Shown: positions 11,905-22,736 of the stretch, piece after piece
How positions within the stretch are numbered: position 1 is the stretch's first letter
Layout of the letters: each line of letters starts with the position of its first letter
Assembly: GCF_009830945.1 (NCBI RefSeq)
Contig: NZ_VWVV01000009.1
Coordinates: 124,001 to 188,000 of the forward strand
Length of the DNA: 64,000 nucleotides
Direction of reading: 5' to 3'
DNA from: Nocardiopsis sp. FR4
Lineage (GTDB): Bacteria; Actinomycetota; Actinomycetes; Streptosporangiales; Streptosporangiaceae
The notes under the pieces: generated by a model
What the model was told of the DNA's origin: nothing
Databases searched by the model: none
The model's input: the letters and a program-made list of their open reading frames with translations, nothing else
Position numbers and translations under genes: made by a program

Positions 11905-14900
11905 CTGCCGTCTCCTGTCCACGTGGGGGTGCGTGGGCCTCGCCCTGGAGGGCGAGGTTCAACAGGTCCTCGACCCCCATCGCATCGATGCTGCTCTCCT
12001 GCGCTCCGGCGTCGTCGGCGGGCGCGTCGTCCGCTGTGTGCCTCCGGGGGGTCTCCTCCGGGAGGTCGTCGGTCACGAGGTCGGCCAACAGGAGCGCCAG
12101 CGCTCGCGGGGTCGGGTGGTCGAAGACGGCGGTGGCCGGAACCCGGACGCCGACCGCGGCGCTGAGCCGGTTGCGCAGCTCCACGCCGGTGAGCGAGTCC
12201 AGCCCCAGCTCCGTGAAGGGCCGTTCCGCGTCCACCCGGGAGGGTCCGGCGTCCGGCCCGTGACCCAGGACCACGGCGGTGTGCGCGCGGACCTCGTGGA
12301 GCAGGGCACGCTCCCGCTCGGCCCCGGACATCCCGGCGAACCGGTCGGCGGCGGGGTCCGCGGGCCCTGCGGCCGCCGGGGTCTCCCCGCCGGCCCGGAC
12401 CGTAGGCCCGGCCAGGCCGCGCAGTACGGCGGCGCCGGTGCCGGCCGCGGTGTCCAGGCGGGCGGGGACACTGTGGACCATGTCCCACAGCAGCGCGGTG
12501 TCCAGGTGGCGCAGTGCCTCCTCGGCGGGCATCGGCAGCAGGCCACCGCGGCCGAGCGCGCCGAGGTCGGCCTCGTCCAGGTGCCCGGTCATGCCGCTGG
12601 GCCCGGCCCACAGCCCCCAGGACAACGAGGTGGCGGGCAGCCCCTGCTCGCGGCGGTGGTGGGCCAGGGCGTCGCAGAAGACGTTGGCCGCCGCGTAGTT
12701 GGCCTGCCCCGGGTTGCCCAGGACCCCGACGGCCGAGGAGAAGAGCACGAACGCCCCCAGGTCGGCGTCGGCGGTCAGCTCGTGCAGGTTCCAGGCGATG
12801 TCGGCCTTGGGACGCAGCACCCGGTCGACCTGTTCGGCGGTGAGCGAGGTGAGGAGGGCGTCGTCGAGGACGCCCGCGGCGTGCACGACGGCCCCCAGGG
12901 GGCGGTCCTCGGGGATCCGGCGCAGGAGCCGTTCCAGGTCGCCGCGGCCGGCGGCGTCGCAGGCCGCCACCTCCACCCGGGCGCCCAGGGCCTCCAGTTC
13001 CGCTGTGCGCGCGGCCTGGTCCGCGGTGTCCGGACCGCCCCGGCTGGTGAGCAGCAGGTGGCGCACCCCGTACCCGGTGACCAGGTGGCGCGCCACCCTG
13101 TGGCCGAGGGTCCCGGTGCCGCCCGTGACCAGCACGGTGCGTTCCTGCGGGAACGGCGCCGGGACGGTCAGGACGAGCTTGCCGACGGTCTCACCGCGCT
13201 GGAGGGCCCGCAGGGCGGTTCCCGCGTCGCGCAGATCGTGGACGGTGGTGGGTAGGGACCGAATCGCGCCGCTGGCGAAGAGCTCCATGAGGCGCCTGAG
13301 CATCTGCCCGATCCGCTTCGGGTCCACGTCGGGAAGGTTGAACGCCTGATAGTCGCGGCCGGGGTGGGACTCGGTGAGGTCCTCCTGGGAGCGGATGTCG
13401 GTCTTGCCCATCTCCACGAACCGTCCGCCCGGACCCTCCCCGTCCTGGGGTGAGCGCAGCAGACGTAGCGATGCGTCCACGAACTCGCCGGTCAACGAGT
13501 TGAGGACCACGTCCATGCCCCGCCCGCCGTTGGCGGCGCGAAGACGCTCCTCGAACTCCAGGGTCCGGGAGGAGGCCAGCCGTTCCTCGGGGAGCCCGTA
13601 CTCCGCCAGTCCGGCCCACTTGTGGGGGCTCGCGGTTCCGAACACGCGCGCGCCCATGTGCTGGGCGAGCTGGACGGCGGCCGTTCCCACGCCGCCCGCG
13701 GCCGCGTGCACCAGGACGCTGTCGCCCGGACGCACCGCGGCCAGGTCCACCAACCCGTGGTACGCGCTCAGGAAGGCGACGGGGACCGCCGCCGCCTGCT
13801 CGAAGGTCCACCCCTCGGGGATACGGGCGAGCCGGTCGGCGTGGGCGACGGCGACCGGCCCGAACGCGCCGTCGAACATGCCGGTGACGCGGTCGCCCGG
13901 AGCCAGGTCGTGGACGGCGGAGCCCGTCTCCAGGACGATGCCCGCTCCCTCGATGCCCATGCCGCGTTCGCCCTCGACCAGGCCGAGGGCGACCACCACG
14001 TCGCGGAAGTTCACCCCCGCAGCCCGCACGGCGACCCGCACCTCCCCGGGGTCCAGGGGAGCGGCGGCCCCGGGCGCGGGCAGCAGCTCTAGATTTTCCA
14101 GCGACCCCGGGGCCCGGGTGTCCATCCGCCACAGCGGCCCGGGCGGAGTGAGTTCCCGGGCCCCCGCCTCGGTCAGGCGGGGTACCAGGACCGTGCCCGA
14201 GCGCAGTGCCAGCTGCGGTTCACCCAGCTCGACCGCTCCGGGGAGTACCCGGTGGGAGTCCTCGGAGCCGTCGGAGTCCACGAGCACGAGGCGGTCGGGG
14301 TGCTCCCGCTGCGCAGCGCGCAACAGCCCCCAGACCGGGGCGGCCCCCAGACCAGCGACCCCGTCCTCCCGGCCGGTGGCCACGGCGCGCCAGGTCACCA
14401 CGACCAACCGCGCGTGGGCGTACCGTTCGTCGGTCAGCCAGGAGCGGACGATGCGCAGCGCCGCGTCGAGTCCGGCGCGGACCGCCTCGGGGACCGGCGT
14501 GCCCTCCGTGTAGACCGCGGTGGGGGGCAGCTCGGTGTAGACCGTGGACGGTACGGGCTCGTCCGGGCCGAGGGAGGCCAGGTCGGGCAGGTCGGTGGGC
14601 ACGTCCGGCACGGGGTCGGGGACGGGCGCCGCCTCCCACACCAGTTCGTAGAGCCCGGGCAGTTCGGCGGGGTCGCGTTCGGGCAGGGACTGCCGGTCCA
14701 GGGGGCGCATTCCCAGTTCGTCCACGGTCACGACGGGGGCGCCGTGCTCGTCGGCGGCCAGGATGCGGTAGCGCCCCTCGCCCAGCTCGGTGATCCGCGC
14801 CCGCAGGGTTCGGGGGGCGGCGCCCCCCGTCGGCGGCGTGACGCGCACACCCGACCAGGCGAAGGGCACCAGGAGTCCCTGCCGCTCCGCGCCGTGCGCG

Positions 14901-17900
14901 AGCAGCGCGTGCAGTACGGAGTCCACCAGGGCCGGGTGCGGGCCGTGGAAGGGACCGCCCGTGGCCGCGCCGTCGGGGAGGACCACCTCGGCCAGGAGGT
15001 CCCGGTCACGCCGCCAGACCGAGCGCAGGCCGCGGAACACCGGACCGTAGGTGTAGCCGCGCCCCTCCAGGAGGGCGTAGTCGGCCCCGGTGTCCACGGG
15101 TTCGGCGTCCTCGGGGGGCCAGGTCGGCGCCTGGTGCCGCGGGGCCGACGGATCGTCGGGGGCGAGGGTGCCCGAGGCGTGCCGTGTCCAGGCGGCGTCT
15201 CCGCCGCCCTCGGGGCGGGCGTGGAGGTGCAGTTCGCGAACGCCGTCGCCGTCGGCGGGGCCCACGGTGACCTGGAGCGACACGCCCCGGTCCGCGGTCA
15301 GCACCAGCGGGGCCTCCAGGACTAAATCGCGTATCGAGGGGGAACCGACGCGCGCGGCGGCGTGGGCGGCCGCCTCCACCATGGCCGTCCCGGGAACGAG
15401 GGTCCGCTCCCACACCCGGTGGTCGCTGACCCAGGGGTGGTCGGCCGGACTGATCCGTCCGCTGAACACGGTGCGCCCGTCAGCCAGCTCCAGTCCGCCG
15501 TCGAGCAGCGGAGCCGGAGCGAGGGCGGGGGCGGACATCCAGTGGCGGCGGCGCCGGAAGGGGAGCTCGGGCACGACGACGGGAGCGCCCTCGTCCTCGA
15601 CGCCCTCCAGCACGACGTGCGCGTTCGTGCCGCTGATACCGAAGGAGGAGACCGCCGCCCGCCGGGGTCGCCCGGTCTCCGGCCACGGTTCGGCCTCGCG
15701 GAGCAGTCGCACACCGCTGCCCGCCCAGTCGACCTTGTCCGTGGGCTCGTCGGCGTGCAGTGTCCTGGGCAGCTTCCCGTGCCGCAGCGCCTCCACCATC
15801 TTGATCACCCCGGCCACACCGGCGGCGGCCTGGGCGTGGCCGATGTTGGACTTGAGCGAGCCCAGCCGCAGCTCGTCCTCGCCCTGGCGCGCGTTGCCGT
15901 AGACGGAGATGAGGGCCCGGGCCTCGATGGGGTCGCCCAGGCGGGTGCCGGTGCCGTGCGCCTCCACCGCGTCGACGTCGTGCGAGGTGAGCCGGGCCGA
16001 GGCCAGCGCCTGCCGGATCACCCGTTCCTGGGCCTCTCGGCTGGGAGCGGTCAGGCCGTTGCTCGCACCGTCGGAGTTGACCGCGCTTCCCCTGAGCAGG
16101 GCCAGCACGGGCCGTCCGGCGCGGCGGGCCTGGGAGAGGCGCTCCAGCACCAGCATGCCCGCGCCCTCCGCCCAGGCCGTGCCGTCGGCCCCGGCTCCGA
16201 AGGCCTTGCAGCGCCCGTCCGGGGACAGGCCGCGCTGGGCGGAGAACTCCAGGAACATGCCGGGGGTGGCCATCACCGTGGCTCCGCCCGCCAGCGCCAT
16301 GGAGCACTCGCCCCGCCGGACGGCCTCCGCGGCCTGGTGCAGGGCCACCAGGGAGGAGGAGCACGCGGTGTCGACGGTCATCGCGGGGCCGCGTAGACCG
16401 AACACGTAGGCGATGCGCCCCGAGGCCACGCTCAGGGTGCTGCCGGTCAGGCGGTATCCGCCGTCGGTGCCCGCGCCCGGGTCCGCCAGGCGGGGGCCGT
16501 ACTCGGTGGGCATGGCGCCCACGAAAACCCCCACCTCCTGGTCGCGCAGGGCCGCCGGGTCCAGTCCCGCCCGCCGGATCGCCTCCCACGACGTCTCCAG
16601 GAGGAGCCGCTGCTGGGGGTCCATCGCGTCGGCCTCGCGGGGGCTGATTCCGAAGAAGTCTGCGTCGAACAGGTCGGCGTCGTGGAGGAACCCGCCCGAG
16701 CGCGTGTAGGTGCGGCCGGGCTTGCCGGGCTCGGGGTCGTAGATGCCGTCCAGGTCCCAGCCGCGGTTGTCGGGGAAGGCGCCGATGGCGTCGGCGCCGT
16801 CCTCGACCAGCCGCCACAGGGCCTCGGGCGAGTCGGCGCCGCCCGGCAGACGGCAGGCCATCGCGGTGATGGCCACCGGGTCGTCCTCCGGTGCGGCCGG
16901 GGCGGCGGGCGTGGCCGGCGCGGCCGGGACGGGGGCGCTCCGCGGGGCGTCCTCGCCCAGTTCACCGGCGAGGAACTCGGCCAGCGCGGCGGGCGTGGGC
17001 ACCTCGAACAGGACGGTGTCCTCCAGCCGGACCCCGGTCTCCTCCTCCACCAGGTCGGCGAGTTCGAGCAGCATGATCGAGTCGAAGCCCAGGTCGCGGA
17101 AGGCCCTCTGCTCGTCGGCCTCGGGCAGGGAGTCCTGTTCCAGGATCCGGGCGCTCAGGGCGCGGACCAGTTCCCGGGCGCCGACGCCCCCGGGGGCGTC
17201 GGCGGCGACCCGCGCCGGAGCCGCGGGCACGGGCGCGGAGAGGGGTGCCGGCGCGGTCTCGGGCCAGAAGCGCCTGCGCTGGAAGGCGTAGGTCGGCAGG
17301 TCCACGCGGCGCGCGTTCGTGTGCCGGAACAGGGCGCCCCAGTCCACGTCCACTCCGGCGGTGAACGCCTGGGCCGCCGACGTGAGCAGCTGCGCCTGGT
17401 CGCCGCGGTCGCGGCGGAGCGTCTCCAGTACCGTGCCTCGGACCCCGGCCGCCTCCAGGGTGCGCTCGATCCCGAAGGAGAGCACCGGGTGCGGGCCGAC
17501 CTCGACGAAGGTGGTGTGTCCGGCGGCGACGGCCGCCTCCGTCGCCTCGGCGAAGCGGACCGTGCCGCTCAGGTTCCGGTACCAGTACCGGGCGTCCAGG
17601 ACGGGGCCGTCCTCCGTCAACCGCTCACCGGTCAGCGTGGAGAAGAACGGCACCCGCGGGGAGCGCGGTGCGAGCGGGGCCAGCTGGTCGAGCAGTTCCC
17701 CGCGGATACGTTCCACGTGCGCGGAGTGGGAGGCGTAGTCCACGTCGATCAGGGCGCCGTGGACGCCGTTGTCGAGGCAGTGCTCCACCGCGCGGCGCAC
17801 CGCCTGGGCGCCGCCGGAGACCACGACCGAGTCCGGTCCGTTGACGGCCGCCAGGTACAGGTCCTCGGCCTCGGCGACGTACTCCCGCGCCCGCTCCCTG

Positions 17901-19909
17901 GTCAGGCCGAGCGAGGCCATGCTCCCGGTCCCCGCCAGGGAGGTCAGGGCCCGGCTGCGCAGGGCCACCACGCGCGCGGCGTCCTTCAGGGACAGCGCCC
18001 CGGCCACGCAGGCGGCGGCGATCTCGCCCTGGGAGTGACCGATCACGGCGGCGGGTTCCACACCCAGCTCCGACCACACCCCGGCCAGGGAGACCATCAC
18101 GGCCCACAGGACCGGTTGGACCACGTCGACCCGGGCGCCGGGCCCGGCATAGGGCGGTGCCCCGGGATCGCCCCGCAGCACCTGGACGAGCGACCAGTCC
18201 ACGTGGGGGTCCAGGGCCCGCTCGCACTCCAGCAGTCGTCGGGTGAACACCTGGGCCAGGGGTCCGGCTCCGCCCAGGAGGTCGCGGGCCATCCCCGCCC
18301 ACTGTCCGCCCTGGCCCGGGAAGACCAGGACCGGCCCGCTCCGGTCCCGGGCGTCCTCGGGCACGGCCGCGGGGCGTATCGACTCCAGCTCCCGGGTTCC
18401 CCCGCCGTTCGGGGCGAGTATCACCGCGCGGTGCTCGAACACCGCGCGGGTCGTGGCCAGGGACAGTCCGACGTCCTCGGCGCGCAGGCCCGGGCGTGCG
18501 GAGACGAAGGCGTGCAGGGCCGCGGCCTGCGCGCGCAGCGCGGCCTCCGAACGCGCGGAGATCACCCAGGGCACCGGGTCCAGGGCACCCTCCGCCGCGC
18601 TGGGCTCGGTCCGCTCCGGCCTGGGAGGCGGGGGCGGCCCGAGCACGAGGTGGCAGTTGGTCCCGCCCATCCCGAAGGAGGAGACACCCGCCAGCGGAGC
18701 GTCGGCGGGCCAGGGCTCGCGCTCGGTCTGCGGGGACAGCCCCAGCCGCTCCAGGTCGATGCCGGGGTTGGGCGAGGCGAAGTTGCGGGTCGGCGGCAAC
18801 TGCCCGTGCGACAGGCTCAGCACGACCTTGAGCAGTCCGGCCACCCCAGCGGCGCCCTCCAGGTGGCCGATGTTGGTCTTCACCGAACCCACGCGCAGGG
18901 GCTCGCGCCCGCCCCGGGAGAACACCTCCCCCAGAGCGGCGGCCTCGACCGGGTCCCCCGCGGGCGTACCGGTCCCGTGCAGCTCCACGTAGCCCACGTC
19001 GGCCGGTTCCGCGCCCGCCTGGCGGTAGGCCTCACGCAGGACCTTCACCTGCCCCTCGACCTCGGGCCGGGCCAGGTAGGAGGTCTGTCCGGAGTTGTTC
19101 ACCGCCCCGCCGCGCAGGACGGCGTGGACGCGGTCGCCGTCCGACAGCGCCCGGTCCAGGAGCTTGAGCACCAGTACCGCGCCGCCCTCACCGCGCACGT
19201 AGCCGTTGGCACGGGAGTCCAGCGTGTAGCACCGGCCGTCGGGTGACAGGCCGCCGAACTCGCTGACGCTGTCGGTGCTCTCGGGTACCAGGATCAGGTT
19301 CACGCCGCCCGCGAGCGCGGTGTCGGACTCGCCCCGGCGCAGGCTCTCCGCGGCCAGTTGCACGCTGACCAGCGAGGACGACTGCCCCGCGTCGACGGTC
19401 AGACTCGGTCCGCCCAGACCGAGCGCGTAGGAGACCCGGTTGGCGATCATGCCCCGGTGGGTGCCGGTCAGCGTGTGATGGGTGATGGCCGAGCGGCCGC
19501 CGGCCCGGAGCAGGAGCGCGTAGTCGGAGGCGATGGCGCCGGTGAACACGCCGGTGCGGGTGCCCCGCAGGTCGGAGGGCGCGATCCTGGCGTTCTCGGC
19601 GGCCTCCCAGCTGAGTTCGAGCATGAGGCGCTGCTGGGGGTCCATGGCCAGCGCCTCACGCGGAGAGATCCCGAAGAACGCTGCGTCGAAGTCCTCGGCC
19701 CGCTCCAGGTAACCGCCCCAGCGCCCGTCACGGTCCGGAGTCGGCCCGCCGAGGCGTTCGGGGGGCGGGGTGATCGCCTCGCGGCCCTCGCAGAGCAGGC
19801 GCCAGAAGGCATCGGGGTTCGGCGCCCCGGGAAGACGGCAGGAGACTCCCACCACGGCGATGGGAGCGGCCTCTACCCCGCGGTCACCGTACGCATGGTC
19901 ACTGCTCAA
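11891..19909 (-). CDS. Type I PKS, KSQ-AT-ACP loading module plus AT-less KS-DH-ER-KR-ACP module
   Basis: This 2672-residue protein begins the assembly line. The start is TTG at 19909 with a strong GGAGG seven bases upstream. The first KS has Gln176 in place of the active Cys (VDAGQSSS), the hallmark of decarboxylating KSQ loading domains. It is followed by AT (GHSQGE, Ser626; YASH 725-728, methylmalonyl type) and ACP (GFDSI, Ser944), so a propionyl starter is expected. The second module has an intact KS (DTACSSS, Cys1183) ending near residue 1432, then jumps through a short linker ([11 protein letters not shown], normally found after an AT) to DH (His1497, Asp1663), ER ([10 protein letters not shown] near 2065), KR (VTGGTGTLG near 2261, LDD, Tyr2405) and ACP (GLDSL, Ser2572). 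No AT lies between KS and DH. The reading frame is intact throughout. Confidence 0.95.
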   Translation of the reverse strand: MSSDHAYGDRGVEAAPIAVVGVSCRLPGAPNPDAFWRLLCEGREAITPPPERLGGPTPDRDGRWGGYLERAEDFDAAFFGISPREALAMDPQQRLMLELSWEAAENARIAPSDLRGTRTGVFTGAIASDYALLLRAGGRSAITHHTLTGTHRGMIANRVSYALGLGGPSLTVDAGQSSSLVSVQLAAESLRRGESDTALAGGVNLILVPESTDSVSEFGGLSPDGRCYTLDSRANGYVRGEGGAVLVLKLLDRALSDGDRVHAVLRGGAVNNSGQTSYLARPEVEGQVKVLREAYRQAGAEPADVGYVELHGTGTPAGDPVEAAALGEVFSRGGREPLRVGSVKTNIGHLEGAAGVAGLLKVVLSLSHGQLPPTRNFASPNPGIDLERLGLSPQTEREPWPADAPLAGVSSFGMGGTNCHLVLGPPPPPRPERTEPSAAEGALDPVPWVISARSEAALRAQAAALHAFVSARPGLRAEDVGLSLATTRAVFEHRAVILAPNGGGTRELESIRPAAVPEDARDRSGPVLVFPGQGGQWAGMARDLLGGAGPLAQVFTRRLLECERALDPHVDWSLVQVLRGDPGAPPYAGPGARVDVVQPVLWAVMVSLAGVWSELGVEPAAVIGHSQGEIAAACVAGALSLKDAARVVALRSRALTSLAGTGSMASLGLTRERAREYVAEAEDLYLAAVNGPDSVVVSGGAQAVRRAVEHCLDNGVHGALIDVDYASHSAHVERIRGELLDQLAPLAPRSPRVPFFSTLTGERLTEDGPVLDARYWYRNLSGTVRFAEATEAAVAAGHTTFVEVGPHPVLSFGIERTLEAAGVRGTVLETLRRDRGDQAQLLTSAAQAFTAGVDVDWGALFRHTNARRVDLPTYAFQRRRFWPETAPAPLSAPVPAAPARVAADAPGGVGARELVRALSARILEQDSLPEADEQRAFRDLGFDSIMLLELADLVEEETGVRLEDTVLFEVPTPAALAEFLAGELGEDAPRSAPVPAAPATPAAPAAPEDDPVAITAMACRLPGGADSPEALWRLVEDGADAIGAFPDNRGWDLDGIYDPEPGKPGRTYTRSGGFLHDADLFDADFFGISPREADAMDPQQRLLLETSWEAIRRAGLDPAALRDQEVGVFVGAMPTEYGPRLADPGAGTDGGYRLTGSTLSVASGRIAYVFGLRGPAMTVDTACSSSLVALHQAAEAVRRGECSMALAGGATVMATPGMFLEFSAQRGLSPDGRCKAFGAGADGTAWAEGAGMLVLERLSQARRAGRPVLALLRGSAVNSDGASNGLTAPSREAQERVIRQALASARLTSHDVDAVEAHGTGTRLGDPIEARALISVYGNARQGEDELRLGSLKSNIGHAQAAAGVAGVIKMVEALRHGKLPRTLHADEPTDKVDWAGSGVRLLREAEPWPETGRPRRAAVSSFGISGTNAHVVLEGVEDEGAPVVVPELPFRRRRHWMSAPALAPAPLLDGGLELADGRTVFSGRISPADHPWVSDHRVWERTLVPGTAMVEAAAHAAARVGSPSIRDLVLEAPLVLTADRGVSLQVTVGPADGDGVRELHLHARPEGGGDAAWTRHASGTLAPDDPSAPRHQAPTWPPEDAEPVDTGADYALLEGRGYTYGPVFRGLRSVWRRDRDLLAEVVLPDGAATGGPFHGPHPALVDSVLHALLAHGAERQGLLVPFAWSGVRVTPPTGGAAPRTLRARITELGEGRYRILAADEHGAPVVTVDELGMRPLDRQSLPERDPAELPGLYELVWEAAPVPDPVPDVPTDLPDLASLGPDEPVPSTVYTELPPTAVYTEGTPVPEAVRAGLDAALRIVRSWLTDERYAHARLVVVTWRAVATGREDGVAGLGAAPVWGLLRAAQREHPDRLVLVDSDGSEDSHRVLPGAVELGEPQLALRSGTVLVPRLTEAGARELTPPGPLWRMDTRAPGSLENLELLPAPGAAAPLDPGEVRVAVRAAGVNFRDVVVALGLVEGERGMGIEGAGIVLETGSAVHDLAPGDRVTGMFDGAFGPVAVAHADRLARIPEGWTFEQAAAVPVAFLSAYHGLVDLAAVRPGDSVLVHAAAGGVGTAAVQLAQHMGARVFGTASPHKWAGLAEYGLPEERLASSRTLEFEERLRAANGGRGMDVVLNSLTGEFVDASLRLLRSPQDGEGPGGRFVEMGKTDIRSQEDLTESHPGRDYQAFNLPDVDPKRIGQMLRRLMELFASGAIRSLPTTVHDLRDAGTALRALQRGETVGKLVLTVPAPFPQERTVLVTGGTGTLGHRVARHLVTGYGVRHLLLTSRGGPDTADQAARTAELEALGARVEVAACDAAGRGDLERLLRRIPEDRPLGAVVHAAGVLDDALLTSLTAEQVDRVLRPKADIAWNLHELTADADLGAFVLFSSAVGVLGNPGQANYAAANVFCDALAHHRREQGLPATSLSWGLWAGPSGMTGHLDEADLGALGRGGLLPMPAEEALRHLDTALLWDMVHSVPARLDTAAGTGAAVLRGLAGPTVRAGGETPAAAGPADPAADRFAGMSGAERERALLHEVRAHTAVVLGHGPDAGPSRVDAERPFTELGLDSLTGVELRNRLSAAVGVRVPATAVFDHPTPRALALLLADLVTDDLPEETPRRHTADDAPADDAGAQESSIDAMGVEDLLNLALQGEAHAPPRGQETADDYR

Positions 19910-20378
19910 CGCGCTGCCTCCGCTTCACGTTCCCGTCGTGCGTACACGAGGACTTCTGCGATGTGCGCCCTCACGGGCGGTGTGACTGTACGTGCAGATG
20001 CACGGGTGAACCGCCTTTTCCGAGGAGCAGAAGGGCTACCCCGGAACTGATGAAGTCCTTTCCCACGCGGAACACGGCATCCGCGTCGCGGACGGAGCCG
20101 GAGACAGGAGGGGAAAAGAAGTACGCGGGGGATACATGGAACACCCTTCGTGACTGGCACGGGTCCTCTTCGGGGATGGCCCATGCCGACGGATGCCTGT
20201 CGTGCCAACCACAGACGTCACATAAACCCCACTCATGAACATAAGGCACTTACAGGCACCAACACGAAGGATCGTAACCGCCGCTCAGGTTGCGTGACAA
20301 CGCAGAGGTTATTTTCGGTCATTCCCTGTAATAATTCGGTCATCGGCATAATCCGGAGCGAAAACACCTGGACAGCGA
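19910..20378. promoter_or_regulatory. Intergenic leader of the PKS genes
   Basis: About 470 bases separate the PKS1 start from the terminator of the flavoprotein gene, and no convincing gene lies in it. Its right half (about 20220-20370) is clearly less GC-rich than the surroundings, as expected for a promoter reading leftward into PKS1. I could not assign a -35/-10 pair or a regulator site with confidence. Confidence 0.4.
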
Positions 20379-20409
20379 GAAGCCCGATGCCTCAGGGACA
20401 TCGGGCTTC
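20379..20409 (-). terminator. Stem-loop terminator after the flavoprotein gene
   Basis: A perfect 10-bp stem (GAAGCCCGAT with ATCGGGCTTC) closes an 11-base loop, 19 bases past the stop of the flavin monooxygenase gene. It separates the conservon-flavoprotein operon from the PKS promoter region. There is no long U run, which is normal for actinomycetes. Confidence 0.8.
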
Positions 20410-20427
20410 CGGGCGGACGCGACTCGG

Positions 20428-21693
20428 TCAGTCCCCGTGTCGCGCGCGGACCTCGGCTACGTACTGCATCGCCAGCTCCGGATCGAGGAGCCAGCTGCTG
20501 TAGTCCGGCGGATAGTCCCATCCCTGGATCCACCGGTCACCCACCTCCGGATACGCGGCGGCCGCGTCGACGAGGTCGTAGAAGTACGGTGGCAGGTCTC
20601 CCGCATCCCACAGTGTGGAATTCATCTCAGCCCAGAGTTGATTGTGCAGACCGAATTCCCAGAAACGGTCGAAGGTCCTGACCAGGAATCCCTCATCGAA
20701 CGCACCGTCACCATGCTCGATGATGCTCTCCAGGTACGCCTTCGCACAACGTGTGGAGTTGTTCCAGCTCTGGCCCACGTACGGGTCCATCGTGACGACC
20801 ACGTCGGCCATACCGAGCACGCGCCCGCCCGAGGGAAGTACGCCGACGGGGTTGCGGACCTGGGGGGTGAGCTCCTCCACCAGGGTGCTGTTGCGGCCGT
20901 TGGTGAGGACCGCGTCCTTGACGCGCTCGAAGTAGTCCGGAGCGTACTGGCGGAGCAGGTCCTTCATCCGCCGCAGCTGCTCCTCGGGGCCCGGACGGTC
21001 GGGCCAGGCGTCCATCGGCCCGCCCCGCTTGTCCACGAGGAGCAGGTTGTGGCAGGGCCCCTCCTGCGTGAGGATGGGGAGGAACATGATGTTGCCCGCG
21101 TCGGCCGCGGAGGCCGCCCACCCGATGTTCTCGTCACCCTCCTTTTCGGGCCAGACGTCGTAGACCTGTGCCTGGGCGATGGACCGGGGCCTGGCCCCGC
21201 TGAACCGGCTCTCGTCGTAGTCGAAGAGCTGACCGAGTTCACCGTGCCCGACGGCCACGATGATCAACTCGAACATCCGGGAGAAGTAGTCCAGGTCGGT
21301 CACGGTCACGCCGTGGATGACGACCTTGCCGCCGCGGTCCTCGAAGTACTCCAGCCAGTCGGCCATCTTCACCCGCCGGTCGACCGACACGACGTAGTCG
21401 TTGTTCAGGCCGGTCCTGCCCTTGAACGTCCTGACGGGCTGGTCCCCCGAGGGATACAGATGGACTCGCTGTTCACGGATCTGGGGTGAGAGAGCGCTCC
21501 AGAGGTCGAGGTCGTGCTGGCGCTCGTACTCCAGGGCCGTCGGGAAGGTGAACTGGGCGACGGACGCCTTGCCCGTACGAATCTCCAGCGAGGACTGCCC
21601 CGTGATCACCGTGACGTCGTAACCATGGGTCAGGAGCCCGTGAGCCAGGTGCAGGCCGGCGTGACCCGCGCCGACGATAAGGATCTTGCGCAT
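20428..21693 (-). CDS. Styrene/indole monooxygenase-like FAD flavoprotein (StyA family)
   Basis: The 421-residue protein starts with a Rossmann FAD motif (ILIVGAGHAGLHLA, residues 4-17) and matches the layout of StyA-type epoxidases: a short beta strand, then YDVTVITG, and a C-terminal aromatic-rich helical part. StyA enzymes are two-component monooxygenases that use FADH2 supplied by a separate reductase to epoxidise alkenes. No reductase gene is visible in this window. The ATG at 21693 is preceded by AGGAAAG. The gene lies 60 bases after cvnD on the same strand, so it is probably the fifth gene of the conservon operon. Family assignment is good; the substrate is unknown, and a role in tailoring the nearby polyketide is only possible. 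Confidence 0.8.
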   Translation of the reverse strand: MRKILIVGAGHAGLHLAHGLLTHGYDVTVITGQSSLEIRTGKASVAQFTFPTALEYERQHDLDLWSALSPQIREQRVHLYPSGDQPVRTFKGRTGLNNDYVVSVDRRVKMADWLEYFEDRGGKVVIHGVTVTDLDYFSRMFELIIVAVGHGELGQLFDYDESRFSGARPRSIAQAQVYDVWPEKEGDENIGWAASAADAGNIMFLPILTQEGPCHNLLLVDKRGGPMDAWPDRPGPEEQLRRMKDLLRQYAPDYFERVKDAVLTNGRNSTLVEELTPQVRNPVGVLPSGGRVLGMADVVVTMDPYVGQSWNNSTRCAKAYLESIIEHGDGAFDEGFLVRTFDRFWEFGLHNQLWAEMNSTLWDAGDLPPYFYDLVDAAAAYPEVGDRWIQGWDYPPDYSSWLLDPELAMQYVAEVRARHGD

Positions 21694-21753
21694 TGTCGCT
21701 AACTTTCCTGGGGAATCTGCGGGGCGGTGGGGAGGACCGGGTCTCCCCGCCCG

Positions 21754-22359
21754 TCAGGCGACGGGCTCGCTGGCGCGGTTGTGCTCCAACGCGTACCGCA
21801 GCAGCGTCTTGAGCACCTCACCCCCGGACAACCGGCTCCGGGCGTCGAAGTCGATGATGGGGACCTCCGGACTGACCTCCAGCGCCTCGCGGACCTGCTC
21901 GGCCGTGTAGTCGAGCTGGCCCTCGAACTTGTTCAGCGCCACGATGTAGGGGATCCGCTTGGTCGTCTCGAAGTAGTCGACGGCGTCGAAGGAGTCCGCG
22001 AGCCTGCGGCAGTCGACCACGACGACGGCACCCACGGCGCCCCGGACCAGATCGTCCCACATGAACCAGAACCGCGCCTGGCCCGGCGTACCGAACATGT
22101 ACATGACCAGCTCGTCGTCGATGGTGATGCGACCGAAGTCCATCGCGACGGTGGTCGTCGTCTTGTCGGGTGTGATCGAGGTGTCGTCATGACCGATGCT
22201 GGCCTCGGTCATGATCGCCTCGGTCGTGACAGGCGGGATCTCCGACACCGAGCTCACCAAGGTCGTCTTGCCGGCGCCGAAGCCGCCGGCGATGACGATC
22301 TTGCTCGACATCTTCTTGCGATTGGACCGCTTGTCACTGGAAAAGTCGTTCGAGACCAC
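21754..22359 (-). CDS. cvnD: Conservon ATP/GTP-binding protein (CvnD)
   Basis: This 201-residue Ras-like GTPase has the P-loop GGFGAGKTT near residues 25-33, a FGTPGQ segment matching the G3 switch and NKFEG matching the G4 NKxD-type motif. Conservon CvnD proteins are switch components that work with a roadblock protein, a DUF742 protein and a sensor-kinase-like protein in a membrane-associated complex resembling eukaryotic G-protein signalling. The start overlaps the end of cvnC by 26 bases. A second possible start lies at the internal Met of KKMSSKIV, 16 residues in, which is nearer the usual start of the family. Confidence 0.92.
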   Translation of the reverse strand: MVSNDFSSDKRSNRKKMSSKIVIAGGFGAGKTTLVSSVSEIPPVTTEAIMTEASIGHDDTSITPDKTTTTVAMDFGRITIDDELVMYMFGTPGQARFWFMWDDLVRGAVGAVVVVDCRRLADSFDAVDYFETTKRIPYIVALNKFEGQLDYTAEQVREALEVSPEVPIIDFDARSRLSGGEVLKTLLRYALEHNRASEPVA

Positions 22360-22693
22360 GAAGAGCCCTCTCCAGAACCTGGTTTTCCGATGGACTGCTG
22401 CCGGTGATGGTCGGGTGGATGTACACCAGGTCCTGTTCGGCCAGGTCGCTGACCAGGACCTGGGTGACGCCCAGGGGGATGTTCAACTCGGCCGAGACCT
22501 CGGCCAGCGACCGGGTCTCCCGGCAAAGCTTGTAGATACTGATCGACTCCGGCATGAGGGTGCTGGGAGGTTCCTGCCCTGGCTCGGAGGTCGAGACCAG
22601 GGTCTGCACCATCAGCGGATGCCGGGACCGCGTCCGCCCACCGGTGAAGGTGAACGGGCGGACACGGTTACTCCTTCTCCTGCGGAAGCTCAT
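22334..22693 (-). CDS. cvnC: DUF742 conservon protein (CvnC)
   Basis: The 119-residue protein begins with a basic patch and RPFTFTGGRT, continues with LMPESISIYKLC and a winged-helix-like LAEVSAELNIPLGVTQVLVSDL, then VYIHP. These are standard features of DUF742 proteins, the third member of actinomycete conservons. An upstream GGGAGGAGAGG supports the ATG at 22693. It lies between cvnB and cvnD and overlaps cvnD. Its molecular role is not well defined in the family; it probably helps couple the roadblock protein to the GTPase. Confidence 0.92.
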   Translation of the reverse strand: MSFRRRRSNRVRPFTFTGGRTRSRHPLMVQTLVSTSEPGQEPPSTLMPESISIYKLCRETRSLAEVSAELNIPLGVTQVLVSDLAEQDLVYIHPTITGSSPSENQVLERALRGLERLFQ

Positions 22694-22736
22694 AGCCGAG
22701 GCAACCTCTCCTCCCGAACGGTTTCGGTCACCGTCG

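Noticed and set aside
133-20030. Many long plus-strand open frames across the PKS region
   Set aside because: They are antisense or out-of-frame shadows of high-GC PKS genes: Arg/Gly/Pro-rich, without domains, and opposite to perfect PKS motifs.
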